Of a DNA stretch of 64,000 nucleotides, positions 35,075-46,850 are shown piece after piece. The stretch is from assembly GCA_031308135.1 (NCBI GenBank), contig JAHLJT010000631.1:34643522-34707521 (forward strand), given 5' to 3'. Position 1 is the stretch's first letter; every line of letters starts with the position of its first letter. Source of the stretch: Acheta domesticus (Eukaryota > Arthropoda > Insecta > Orthoptera > Gryllidae). Under the pieces are notes generated by a model. It did not search any database. It saw nothing but the letters and a program-made list of their open reading frames with translations, and was not told the origin of the DNA. Position numbers and translations under genes: made by a program.

Positions 35075-35979
35075 AAGTGTCATTGAAACTTTTTAAGATA
35101 TTCACGGCTCTTTCCGTTAACACCAGAATATGAAACGAGGTAATCGGCATATTGTGATCATCCTCATTTTGTGGAGATGTACCGCTTTGTGTTAGTCATG
35201 TGTCTTCCTTGCAAAGAAGGCAGTGCCAAGTAAATAATCAAAGTGCATGCAAATTAAAACCACGCGGGTCTTCCCCGTTTTGGGGGAGCGTGCTTCTGTG
35301 ACCGATCGAAAGCAGAGGGTCGCGCCATCGTCTACAGTTGATCGCCTCGCTGTGCAAGGTGGAGTGCCAGTGCTGTGGAGGCCGACGCGACCGCCTTCCA
35401 ATTGCAATGCGACGTCAATGTCGAGGGTTTCAAAACCGATGTTGTTTTTAATAGAAACTGGGTTTTTTATAGGAGCGTCGATATATTAAAGCTGATGATT
35501 TTTAACCTCTGTTTTGTGAAAGAAAAATTCCTATCATCAAACTTCTGTAGAAGTTAAAATAGGAAATAATAACTGGTGGTATCGATATCAATTTGTGTGT
35601 TCGATCCAAATGACTATCTCGTGGCCGAGATGGCACCAGCTCCTGGTATTTCCTACGCCATTCTTCGGAAAGGAAAGGTGTTGAGAGGGGTTTTTCAACT
35701 TTGTTTTCACTTAAATCTCAATTATAAATTAAGAAACTTGCCTCCGTCAAATTAAATTTTGTTACTCACAATTTTGATTACGGGTTACTAAAACAGGTTT
35801 AAAAAATTGACATTTAAAAACATCGACGCGTTTTGTCCGATGCACTATTAATATCGAGGTTCTAATTTTGAACATCATGTTTCGTTATCAATTTCATATC
35901 AGTACTTAAGATGCCTGTCCGCGTGCTCTTGCAGCGCGTGGCCTTCTTGGCCTGTGGGCTGCAAGGATGCCATATTGAG
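35075..35979. other. Unassigned stretch
   Basis: A GC-richer patch at 35260-35420 in otherwise AT-rich sequence. An 80-codon frame (35247-35489) is not recognised. Confidence 0.4.
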
Positions 35980-36135
35980 CGGATATTGGGCGAAATCGCC
36001 TAATAGGCGAATATATCGCCTATTGGGCGAAAGAAAGGCGTCGACGTGCGGGAAGAAAATTCATTTTGCAGGATTCCGCCCATTGGGCAGAATCCGTTGT
36101 TTCGTGGGAGGATTTTGGGCGATTGGGCGATGCTA
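35980..36135. repeat. Cluster of short GGGCGAA/TCGCC inverted repeats
   Basis: Within about 150 bp, TCGCCTAATAGGCGA, GGCGAATATATCGCC and GGATTCCGCCCATTGGGCAG-type hairpins follow each other, with GGGCGA occurring repeatedly. A diverged ~140-bp duplication around AAAAATTGTAC..ATGGC (36175 and 36317) follows. No family assigned. Confidence 0.5.
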
Positions 36136-37200
36136 TTTTTATTTTTACTTAAATAAACAGTATCCACTTTTTCGTAAAAATTGTACAAATAGTGATGGCG
36201 TCTGAAAAACATGCCCTATACACCTAGTTTTGAACGTCTTGCAGATGTTGTGAGATGTCAGAGCCCTCTTCATTATTTTTAATAAAACAGATATGCAATT
36301 GTGCCGACCTCTTTCTAAAAATTGTACGAGAATAGATGGCATAATAAGTACGCTTTATGCGCAATAATATTTAGATTTAAACATATTGTCAACCTAGAGC
36401 TGTTTTAAAATTACCAGCCCCAGACAGTTGATTTTTTCCACTGTCCACAAATTATTTCACCACTCATTTGTTGGAATTGAGAGGATTTTTATCCTTCCGA
36501 TTGCGGATTTCCTCAGTACAGATCTGGCAAGGGGGGTGTTCGATGCAGCGTTTCGCTGCAATTCATGGGGATAGGAGGTATTAGTTAAGTGTTATGTGAC
36601 ATTGATATTTTTTTCCACTTGTCAACATTTTCTGAAATAATTCCTTCTACGTCCTTTACTAAAATATTAAAATATTAACTAAGTAATTTGTCTTAAAAAT
36701 AAAGTTATTAGTTGTAAATTGTTACAATAAATGGAAATATGTTTTTAACATTTTTTTAATATGTAAGATTAGGAAGAAAATATTAAAAACTGATTTCTTC
36801 ATTCTGAACTAAATTCTAGAATCAAAATTGACACAGTAGACTCTTAGTCATGCGTCATCTACATCGGCGTGTGGCACGGCTTGTGATCAAACTATCCTTC
36901 CCCATACGTTCTTCCATCACTTACTAGTGGCCTCAATCTTATTGTTAGGTGCAACCAGCATTGCCAATTAATTTCTGCTTTAATTATTATTCATTTTAAT
37001 ATACAACACGAGTAAAATAAAAATAGTTTTCACTATGCTATACATAATTTTGGTGGGGGTGGTGTTGCAAGCGTTGTAATATTATTTGGGGGGTGGGGTT
37101 CAAGCAGGCGTTGCAGATGCGTTACAAGTGGATGTGAATATTGAAAATACTCCGAATTTGCGTTCAGAATTGTATGAATGGCCGCCAACTCTGGTGGCAC
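36136..37200. other. Unassigned AT-rich stretch
   Basis: No gene recognised. GGGGTGGGG-type runs lie near 37050-37100. Confidence 0.4.
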
Positions 37201-37432
37201 TGGCGGAGCCGGGGGGGGGGCAGCCCAAAAGGCCCAGCGTTTTCGTTTACTTTCCTGTATTTGACAAAATTGATTTAAATATTTATGTTCGAATTATGTA
37301 TTTATTTAAACAATAATGTTGTATAATATTATATTTACAGTACATAAATAATATGCAATATAATAACAAACGTTTATTATTTAACAAAAATCTACGATCC
37401 CCTCCCCCTCGAATGATTGGCTGGATCCGCCA
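37201..37432 (+). mobile_element. MITE family E, complete copy
   Basis: The left end is TGGCGGAGCC followed by a G-run; the right end is GGATCCGCCA, an inverted match with one difference. Internal motifs AAAGGCCCAGCGTTTT and CAAAATTGATTTAAATATT match 15593-15731 in the opposite orientation. About 232 bp, non-coding. Confidence 0.75.
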
Positions 37433-38718
37433 ACTATCAGGTATTATGTGTGTTGAGATCCACGATTCTAGCCAAAACCAATATTAATATTCTTGAAAAT
37501 CTTCATAACGTCACCAAATGCTAAAATTTTCCTTCAGCTCCTGATTGCTGTCTAGCGGGTCATCGAGTGAGTGGATATTAAATGGCGGCGGTTGCGGTAC
37601 TCTGTATCTAGGGACTAGCTGCATGCAGGATGCACTGCCTCTGCCGGTGCGGTGCCTGCGGTCCTTTCGATGACGCACGGCCCCCTACCCGCCCCACGGC
37701 CTGCCGTAACTTTTCGTTGCAGTAGGCGGTGGCCGCAACGGGAGAGTGTCACCCGTGGCGACTAGTGCCTGGGCGATCTGTCAACATCGATTAGCGTTTG
37801 CGCAACTCGTGCTGCTGAGCTGTCGCAGAGGCGTTCACACGGGATTACGGAGGAGTTTTTAACAGAGTTTAGAAAATGAAAGGGTGTGTTAAATTTGCAA
37901 GTATGGATCTCCTTCAAGTAGGACGCGTCATGTTCGTTGGACTAAGTTTGTTAAATTAAAGAAATAGTGGAAACGGATATTATATTTGTGATTTGTCGGT
38001 TTTAAATAGGTTTATTGGCGTTATGCCATGACGCATGCATTGCTCTTTTCAGTGTTCCGCGTTTTTAATAGCCTCCTCGATTGTTTTTAATTTCGAGAAT
38101 GTAACCCAAAGCAACGTTGTGTGCATTCTTCGAAATGTCTGAAGAATTGTAAGTACATTAATACCTTGCGGAAAGAGTATAATATTAATATATTTCCTTT
38201 GGATTTTGCTTATGATTTTCAACACTTCTTTGCATTCCTAGGCCTAGTTCTGCAAATTTTTTATCATCTGACATTCTCTCTCATTAGTGTGGTTTCCTTC
38301 CGTGTGTTGTAGTTAAGAAAAACGTAATTGAGGCCCCAGCCATTAAGATTCTATAAATTCATACAGGAAGCAAGCGTACTTAACGAGGAAGCAGGTACTG
38401 CCGATTATTTTTGTCAAAGGGTGTGAGAGAATGCCTGGAAAAACCATTTGAGCATTGTGCAATAATCACGATTCGTAGGCACCGATTCAAGTTTTTTTTC
38501 CAAAAGTCATGGACTAATTTCGTGAACGGCTGTTCGCAACGATAACTTTAATGTGGACGTGGCGACATAAACATGGATATAGAATTCACAGTAATGGAGA
38601 AATTAAGCTAAACACATACAATTAGGGTTGTCGATACAAAAAGTACTGGGCACAAAATTTTATGTACAATCGAAAGGCATTTTCATTTGTAGCTATCATG
38701 TTAAGATGACTATTTCGT
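37433..38718. other. Unassigned stretch
   Basis: A GC-rich patch at 37570-37830 and AT-rich sequence beyond. No gene or repeat recognised. Confidence 0.4.
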
Positions 38719-38778
38719 AATTAAATGATCACAGGTGTTGTCATTGCCAACAATGACAACACCTGTGATCATTTAATT
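38719..38778. repeat. Perfect 28-bp inverted repeat, 4-nt loop
   Basis: Arms 38719-38746 and 38751-38778 are perfectly complementary (ATTAAATGATCACAGGTGTT start), with the loop CCAA. Outside the arms pairing stops. It could be a tiny foldback element or a precursor-like hairpin; no second copy is seen. Confidence 0.9.
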
Positions 38779-40894
38779 TTAAATGCCAACAACATTTCAC
38801 CACTAAACCAATAGACTACTTCGTATACAACAAACGCCGAAAATAATTCATTGGATAGAGCATTTTAGAGCGATGTTCTTGATGATTATGAATGGCAATG
38901 CTCTTATATGCACTTACAAACTGTATTAGCTTCTGCCTAAAGCACATTCCTTCACAACGCCAGATGTTCTAAGATTGCTTCTGCGGTGCCATTATGCTCA
39001 CTGGTTCCGTTGCATTACACGGCACAAAGCTTCGCCAAGCCCTCGCCAGCCATGGCTCCCTCTCTCTCTTAACCCCTTCCGCTCATGTAATAACGTGGCA
39101 AACGATCGGATAATCACGAGCCACGTGTTTTTCTCCTCTTGGATTGGATTGAGATTGTGGTTCTTCATCAGGTGGCTCTTTAGCATTACGGCCTTCTCCG
39201 CGATCCGCGAACACCTTAGATCTGATTTCTCGCAACTTCCTGTTAAATTGTTCCTGATGCGTGTTCCTGATTCTGCATAATGTACGCTTGGATATTTCTT
39301 TATAGGCTCGAAGAAATTTCTTGACACTTTTCTGTGGATTCGTTCTAAGCTTGATGTTTGAGTTCTCAGATCCAAATTCAGTGTTTGAAACATGGAGTAA
39401 ATGTTTTGATACATTTTTTGAGCGGATTGAAGGTTAAGTTGCTTACGAATGGTACTTGGAAAGATATGGAATGGTACATGGAATGATATTTGGAAAGAAG
39501 CCATGAGGCTTTTGTGAAGGTTCGAAGCAATCGCTTTTGAAATGCATTCAGTTTGGGAATACGCAGTTTTTGCTGTTCAGGTTTTTTCACTGGATTCTGG
39601 ATATTTTCAGCGTACAATGTACTGGTTTTGCCTGTTTTTTCTTCTTCATGGCTGATTTTGTCTTACCAATTTCATTTAATGCATGAATCGTGTATCAATA
39701 AAGTTTTTCCACCTCTCACCCGTACAATTCTTACCATTCCACTCTCCTACTGGATGACTCTGTGATGAATCTTATTTAGGGAAACCACTAACAAGTTTCA
39801 ATTCATTTGGAAGTGAGGGCTCGTGTACATGTTCTACAGTGGGCATGTCTGAAACGAAAAACCAAATTCCTGTTGGAATAACCCACCAGAATTTATTTGC
39901 TCACAAAATAAAGAATAAAGAATGTGTAGGCTTATTTATTCATTCAAATATGGTATTTCTCTCCAATCGTGGTCGCATTGGTTACGAAATCTGATTAAAT
40001 TTATAAGGAAAATTTATACATATGCACAAACTATAATAGGCAAATCCAGAAATATGAGTAACAAATTTTCTCAAATGAAATTCACAATGTGCCAAAAATG
40101 CACACTATTTACATGAGCTAGTTTTGCATGTTCTTGCAAACATCCTGCTTCCTGCACGACTCGTCCAATGGGTAATTTCAAAATTACGTCTCTTAGCTCC
40201 ACAAGACGTCTCGTCCGGCGACTCCCTTGATCGTTCCTATTGGTTTTCTGATCGCACACCTACCAAATTTCTCGTCAAAAATCTCGAAATGATGGAATCA
40301 ATTTTCAAGAAAAAATAGAATTTACTTCTTTTGTGATCACATTTCAATTTTATACATTGAGGGCTCACATTTCATTATTATACGACACGCTGAATCAATT
40401 ACAGTAGCTCTCCATAGCATTTTTGGGTTCCACAAAAGTAACAGTATCTGGAGCATCTTCATACATGCCCGTACATGCTCGCTCAATGTCAGGTGCTGAA
40501 AGTGCGTGAGAAATTCGGCGACGGCGCCTGTGCGATATTCTTCTAATGGCAGTTGTTTCCTCGCACCAGCGCAATGAAGCCATATGCCTCTTTCTCGCTC
40601 TCTGTCAATGTGTGCGCCGCCGCGCCGGCAGTTGAGTATTCCATGCCCTCCTCGGCTAATTGGGTTTGCTGCACTCATTTGCATTTCGCTCGCTTATAAC
40701 TTGGCGTACGTTCTTGCCTCTGGAATTAGAACGTGCATTATCTTTGCTTTCTGATCGCTTTGGATTGGTATTTTCGTGTTAATGTTTTCATTACCTTGTT
40801 ACTTTCAGAATTTGGATTTAATTACCTTTGGCAGGCAAGTAATTAAGACAGCTAGTGCACCTTCGCTCCGCTCGATGTTGTTTGAACTTTCGTA
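38779..40894. other. Unassigned stretch with weak minus-strand frames
   Basis: Minus frames of 168 codons (38998-39504), 79 codons (39378-39617) and 115 codons (40337-40684) occur. The first two overlap in different frames and are rich in Lys, Arg and Ser. I recognise no domain and see no convincing splice chain, so none is called. Confidence 0.35.
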
Positions 40895-41025
40895 CCATGG
40901 GTGGTTTAATGGTTCGAGACCCGACACTGGTAGGATTTTGACATTAGCTAGAGAGCTAGCTTGAATTCAGACGCTGTGTCGAGGACAATAATAGCCACCA
41001 GTTGCTCTACTGTTTGGTATTCACA
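40895..41025 (+). mobile_element. SINE family A, fragment
   Basis: GGTTCGAGACCCGACACTGG, AGGATTTTGACATTAGCTAG, GAATTCAGACGCTGTGTCGAGGA and CCAGTTGCTCTACTG follow the order of the 27.4-kb copy (B box, AGGATTTTAGACACTAGCTT, GAATTCAGTCGCTGTCTGGAGGA, GGCTGCTCTGATCG) with heavy divergence. Confidence 0.55.
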
Positions 41026-42200
41026 AACATTCTTAGTTATTCGTAAAAAATCGAGCTTTACTGCTTCAGTTATAAAACGTAGTATCGAACTTATTCATAT
41101 AAAATGTAATATCGTGAACAATATACATTAATGATGTGCTCTGGTTCCCAATCCTTCTTAAATACCGTCACGCCACTAATTACAAATTACTCCTACCCGG
41201 TTGCCCAGATTTTTAACGCAGCTTGATCTGAACTCTTTGTGTTACATTGAGAAAGCTGTTGCCTAAAACAAACCACGATTTTTGTACGATTCTTAGAGCA
41301 GCTGTGGCAGGAAATAAAATTTTCGCATAAAACAGTCGAGAGCAATTACAAAAGGGGCGTTAAACAGAGCGCCCATAATGTCGTGAATGGCAAAGTTCAA
41401 ACGAACCGTGGCACTTGGCTGGCGGTTGGGGCAGGTGGGTTGCTTAGGCTGCGATATCCCGTTTAAACCCCCTCGCAGCGCCGGCGGCGGCGGCTGGAGG
41501 CTTAACGCCTCTGCTCTCAGCCTCTCCGCGGCCACTCCCCGCCCGCACACCCAACCCAGCGGAAAGGCACGACGTTAATTCTATGGTCACGGAGTAAAAG
41601 TTCTTAAGTCAATTTTTGGCAAAATTATGTTTAAGGACTAAAACTACAAGTTAAGTATCTATATTTTATTTCAGTGGAACGACCGAATTCATGTTGCCTC
41701 CTTAAGGGCAAAAAAGCGTTGGGAAGTATAGCTTAATAGGCTTAATATAGCTAAAGCTCAATAATCTAACCCATGTTTTCCCCAAACTAAGATTTTTGAA
41801 AGAAAACAGAAATTGTGAACTTGAGTTGATCTTTTGTTAATTTAATATTTCTTTTATTTTCATTCAATTGTAGTTCATATTTGTTTATGTATGAAATTTT
41901 TATACGGAATTTAAATGTGATAAGATTTAACCTTTTGATGACTTTGTACACTCAGAAAATGACTTTTTTAAATTTTAAAAAAGATATTGAAGGTAATTAT
42001 TATCTCGTGTTATTTTTGTTCAGTATCATGAGCATTATTTTCTAGTTTCATATTCCACGTGATAGAGAACTCTTCCCATGTTCTTTCTAAAATTAGTTTT
42101 TATTGGACTTAGTGCGAAAAGTTGTCCATATATTATTAAAGTTGCCTGTTATTTCTTGATGGTTTGCGCTTCGAATTAATTTATGTTGAATCATCAGGCT
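41026..42200. other. Unassigned stretch, GC-rich patch 41440-41570
   Basis: No gene recognised. Confidence 0.4.
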
Positions 42201-42214
42201 CATTCGTAGTTTTT

Positions 42215-42422
42215 TTTAATTGTTATTTAAGGTCGCATCAACTACTAGGTCATTAGCGGCCACTATTGGATTTAAGTTTATGGTATGAGCATGAAACGAT
42301 ATGGTGATAAGGGTGAAAAGACGAACATATACAACCATGCCCGAGGCGGGACTGGAACCCGCGACCCCTCGGTCCGAGATCACTGCGGCTCTACTCGCTT
42401 AGCGTTCTCGGCCACGGGCCGA
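42215..42422 (-). mobile_element. SINE family B with 14-bp target duplication
   Basis: About 208 bp on the minus strand, flanked by CATTCGTAGTTTTT at 42201-42214 and 42423-42436, a perfect 14-bp duplication. The head (42419-42339) is a class II tRNA-like sequence, followed by a body of about 110 bp, and the end is A-rich (AATTAAAAAAAA on the minus strand). Head, body, A-tail and target duplication are all present, so the copy is full-length. It lacks coding capacity and would need a LINE in trans. Confidence 0.9.
42339..42419 (-). tRNA. tRNA-like head of SINE B (class II, Ser/Leu-like; not a functional tRNA)
   Basis: 81 nt. The acceptor ends GCCCGTG and CTCGGGC pair at six of seven positions. 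The A box is TGGCCGAGAACGC and the T arm GCGGG-TTCCAGT-CCCGC is perfect, with the B box inside it. The anticodon arm does not fold into a 5-bp stem with a 7-nt loop, so no anticodon is assigned. It serves as the internal RNA polymerase III promoter of the SINE. Confidence 0.65.
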
Positions 42423-42436
42423 CATTCGTAGTTTTT

Positions 42437-45400
42437 GTTGATTTGTTTCAACGATGCTTTCAAAAGACTTTGATTACCAGTTTCAATGCAAAGCTCATTG
42501 AGAATTGGTTGCTTTTCTTCGCAGGAATGTGCAAAGATTGTATAGGATTCGTAATTTAATCGAGCATCTTTCAGTATCTCGTTAGAAGCCGATCTGAATA
42601 AATGGAGAGAAGAAACATTTTGTAGTGGGATCTTTTTATTTCAATTCTCATCAGTTCCACTTTGTCTTCGGTGACGTGACCAAAGCTAATAAAATTATCG
42701 TTCATCAAAGGACACTTGGTTCTCACTTTTATTAAAAGCAGACGAACAAGGTCTTTCCGGGAGGGCGATTTATTTCTGTAACAGTCCTCGGGCATTTTCA
42801 TTCCCTTCCCATGCTGCGATCCGTTGTGGATTAGCCCTATCTGTTCGCCGTCGTTAATCTAGAAAGAATGGAAGCGATTCTCTTGTTTATAGACGCTTGG
42901 ATTCCGGTTGAAAGAAACGGCCAATCCGGGATTTCTCATTTTCGAAATAGAGCTTCCTGCAAATAATTCACGAAAAAGCATTGTCGCCAATTGAATAACA
43001 CAAAGATTTAAATTAAATATCGCGACTGATGCACGAGGGGGTGCGAAGGGAGATAACGAAAGGGAACGCCTGAGTCATTCGTTTTTGAGTCCGATTGAGA
43101 TTCTCCGTTGCTGGGGTCCTTTAAAAGATTTGAAATTTGCAAGGCTGAATGCATTTATCTGCCAGTCGAATTCTTAAAATCACGCTGAATCTTTCAAATT
43201 TTGCACTCTGTAATTTTATGTCCCCTAATGGACTCTTATGCGGTTTACTTGTCTATAATTTTATTCCACATAATATTTATGCACCACCGTGTCTTTTGGC
43301 CCTCAGGCATTTTGTCGCCGTTAGATTATTAGAACTAGTTAACGCCTGTGGTACACACAAGGTTTTGTTTGTTTTGTACCTAATTTTAATTATTTATGTT
43401 TACGTTTTACTACTTATGTAGATGTTAACTCGAATTGCCTTTTCATATATCCCTCTCAAAATTCACTTTCATAATTCGCTCTCATAATTCCATTCATAAG
43501 AGAAAATGAGAGAACATTAATTCAACTGTTTTTATATTTCCATCGTAACCATAATCCTTTCTATCCAGGAAAGTTATGAGGTGAATATCGAGCTCCGCAA
43601 CTGAGGCAATAACAAGCAATAACGTATCAGTAAAAAAATAAAGCGTACTAATTTAATAATAGTCCATTAAAGTACATAGAAGATATGATTGTATGATTTT
43701 TTATTTATTTATTTACCCTGTGCACTTTGTGCTGCAGGATTATCCTGATTAGGGTGAGAAGATGTTAGGAATCCTCTTAATTAAGCATATTTTCCGATTT
43801 CTCCCCTCTTCCATGGCCCTCTGTACATTGAATGTAACTGGTACCTTGGATGTTCCTATGTATAGAAGTGGGTGAAGATGGCGTGGCAAGCGTCATGCTT
43901 CAACCGGACACCTTTTTACCTAATATTTACTGTTAATAAAGCCAGTAAATATTGGTTCTTATTTGGAAAGAAGGCTGAGTGAACCGTGGGATCGCCCTGA
44001 ATAGGTCATCACCGGATAAAAATTTCCAGCCATGCTTGGATTTGAACGCGGATGATGGTAAGATACGAGATGTAAGATTTGAGATGTGAAAAATTCGGAG
44101 GGGGGAAATCCTGCCTTTGGGTCTTCCGCACTTCGCGCACGGCCTTCCTGGGGAAAAGCGCCTGTGACGCTTCTGGCGCGTTTCACCCGGGAAATCGATA
44201 CGTCCCTGTTTCACGCATGGGGTTCACGCGTTCCACGTATTCTAAACTGCTCACAAACATTGGGCTTGTGATAAGATTCCAAGATTTGCAGATAGATTAA
44301 TTAAAACTAGGTCACCTGGAAACCATAGAGAAATATAGCTAACATTTAAATTTCAGAATTGGTTCTTGCTACTTTGTGGTTTCGAGCGGATTCTTTTGGT
44401 GGTAATATGCGAAAAAATACTGTGAAAAATTAATTTGGGAAAATTAATTAGATTAGTGTTGCGAAATTTCGCTAGGTGGCTACGGGTTATGCGTTAGATT
44501 GTCAACTAGCACACAAATAGGCAACCCACATTACAGTAATCAGGTGACTGAGTTAAGGCATGAGAGCTCTTGAGGTGGCTTCGAGTGTTCTGAGTTTCTT
44601 TATTGAATAGTATCAGACCGAAACTCCCTCTCATCACTTAATTTGCTCTGAAAATTGTTTTACTTGTTCATTCACTTTTCGTGTGTGGAATGATTAGTTA
44701 CAAATTGTCTGAAAATTCGTTGTGGGAGAGTGGGAGATTTTTTGGAAATGAACGTAATGGAAACATTTTTATTAAGCTAAAACAGTCTTCATTTTGTGAC
44801 TTTTTCGTCACAGTCTGAAGTTATTCACCTTTCCTTAATTACGAAATGTTCCTGATTTTCACGTGGCCTAAATAGTTGGCGTATGGAAGTAATCAGTGAT
44901 GCCATAGTTGTAAGTAAAACTTCAGAGCGCTTCAAGGTTTCTGCGAAGGTTAGTGAGCGTAGTTGAACAGAATAAGGAACACTGCAGATGCTTGGAATCT
45001 AGGAACGTCAAATATTAGACGTGCTTTGTGCGAGGAAATATGATCTCGCGAAGCGGACGAAGATAAATTTCGACAGCAGTCTGCTCCGGAGCTTCTGTTG
45101 GAAATGTTTCGCTGCAGAATGGTTGCAGCACTCGATCCCGTTCAAGTGAATGCCACGGCATTGCATGACGGGAGTTGCCGCGTCTCTCTTCGCCCAATGA
45201 TCCACCCCCGCTCTTTTCACTTTAGCTCATTTCCAGTCTGCTGCGCCTCTCAGACCCGGCCTTCCCCGCCATTCCTGCCGCCATAACGCCCCACTTCAAC
45301 CTTTTCGTGTTTTTTTCCCATCCCCGTCGCCACTCTTCGCACCCCACATCCGCGTCCCCACTTCCTCAGGTTGTTCCCCTCTTCAGGCGTTCACCATCGC

Positions 45401-45659
45401 CCTTGCCTAATTTTCCGTGTTTCCCACCGATTTCCTCCCTCCCGCTCCAGTAGGGTTTTGGACCTTACCGCCAGCCCTACCGCTCATTCTAAGGCCTTAT
45501 TTATTCAGTCTCCCCCCCCCCGCTTTCCCGCCCTCTCCACCGACCGAATCTGTTGCCTCCTGTCGCCTCAACGACTTCGCAGTTCCCGGCAATCCCATAG
45601 CTTCCGTCGTGTCCCGCGCTCCGCTACCCTCTCTCTGGCCGCACCGTTCACCATCCACC
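42437..45659. other. Unassigned stretch
   Basis: A perfect 11-bp hairpin AATATTTACTG..CAGTAAATATT lies at 43922-43953. The minus strand from about 44060 to 43690, with a B-box-like CGTTCAAATCC and a (TAAA)n-rich end, could be a diverged retroposon, but no A box or target duplication is seen. No gene recognised; C/T-rich from 45200 onward. Confidence 0.35.
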
Positions 45660-46850
45660 GCGGACGGCCCCCGCCCCCCGCCCTCGGCCCCCCGCCCCCC
45701 GCCCTCGGCCCCCGCCCTCCGCCCCCGCCCTCCGCCCTCCCCCCTCCCTCCCCCCGCCCTCCACCCCGCCCTCCGCCCCCGCCCTCCGCCCCCGCCCTCC
45801 GCCCCCGCCCTCCGCCCCCGCCCTCCGCCCCCGCCCTCCGCCCCCGCCCTCCGCCCCGCCCTCCGCCCCGCCCTCCGCCCCCGCCCCCCGCCCTCCGCCA
45901 CCGCCCTCCGCCCCGCCCTCCGCCCCGCCCTCCTCCCCGCCCTCCGCCCCGCCCTCCGCCCCCGCCCCCCGCCCTCCGCCACCGCCCTCCGCCCCGCCCT
46001 CCGCCCCAGCCCTCCGCCCCCCGCCCTCCGCCCCCGCCCTCCGCCCCCGCCCTCCGCCCCCGCCTTCCGCCCCCGCCCTCCGCCCCGCCCTCCGCCCCGC
46101 CCTCCGCCCCCGCCCCCCGCCCTCCGCCACCGCCCTCCGCCCCGCCCTCCGCCCCGCCCTCCTCCCCGCCCTCCGCCCCGCCCTCCGCCCCCGCCCCCCG
46201 CCCTCCGCCACCGCCCTCCGCCCCGCCCTCCGCCCCCGCCCTCCGCCCCCGCCCTCCGCCCCCGCCCTCCGCCCCCGCCCTCCGCCCCGCCCTCCGCCCC
46301 CGCCCTCCGCCCCCGCCCTCCGCCCCGTCCTCCGCCCCGCCCTCCGCCCCGCCCTCCGCCCCGCCCTCCGCCACCGCCCTCCGCCCCCGCCCTCCTCCCC
46401 GCCCTCCGCCCCCGCCCTCCGCCCCCGCCCTCCGCCCCCGCCCTCCGCCCCCGCCCTCCGCCCCCGCCCTCCGCCCCCGCCCTCCGCCCCCCGCCCTCCG
46501 CCCCCGCCCTCCGCCCCCGCCCTCCGCCCCGCCCTCCGCCCCGCCCTCCGCCCCGCCCTCCGCCCCCGCCCCCCGCCCTCCGCCACCGCCCTCCGCCCCG
46601 CCCTCCGCCCCGCCCTCCGCCCCGCCCTCCGCCCCGCCCTCCGCCCCCGCCCCCCGCCCTCCGCCACCGCCCTCCGCCCCGCCCTCCGCCCCCGCCCTCC
46701 GCCCCCGCCCTCCGCCCCGCCCTCCGCCCCCGCCCTCCGCCCCCGCCCTCCGCCCCGCCCTCCGCCCCCGCCCTCCGCCCCCGCCCTCCGCCCCCGCCCT
46801 CCGCCCCCGCCCTCCGCCCCGCCCTCCGCCCCGCCCACCGCACTGCCTCG
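45660..46850. repeat. C-rich 12-13-bp minisatellite with higher-order repeats
   Basis: About 1.19 kb of GCCCTCCGCCCC and GCCCTCCGCCCCC units. A marker variant GCCCCCCGCCCTCCGCCA begins at 45883, 45964, 46112, 46193, 46568 and 46649: three pairs each 81 bp apart, the pairs 229 and 456 bp apart. This shows a nested unit of about 228 bp. Frames of more than 500 codons on both strands (Pro/Arg/Ala-rich plus, Gly/Arg-rich minus) follow from the base composition. The minus strand has dense G-runs, so quadruplex potential is high. Confidence 0.95.

Noticed and set aside
38998..39617. 168- and 79-codon overlapping minus frames
   Set aside because: Lys/Arg/Ser-rich composition without any domain; overlapping in different frames.
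40337..40684. 115-codon minus frame and an alternative frame ending PDTVTFVEPKNAME
   Set aside because: Looks protein-like in places, but two competing frames, no family and no splice chain.
43690..44060. Possible tRNA or SINE on the minus strand around a CGTTCAAATCC B-box-like string
   Set aside because: No A box at the right distance, no tRNA fold, no target duplication; left as a low-confidence note.
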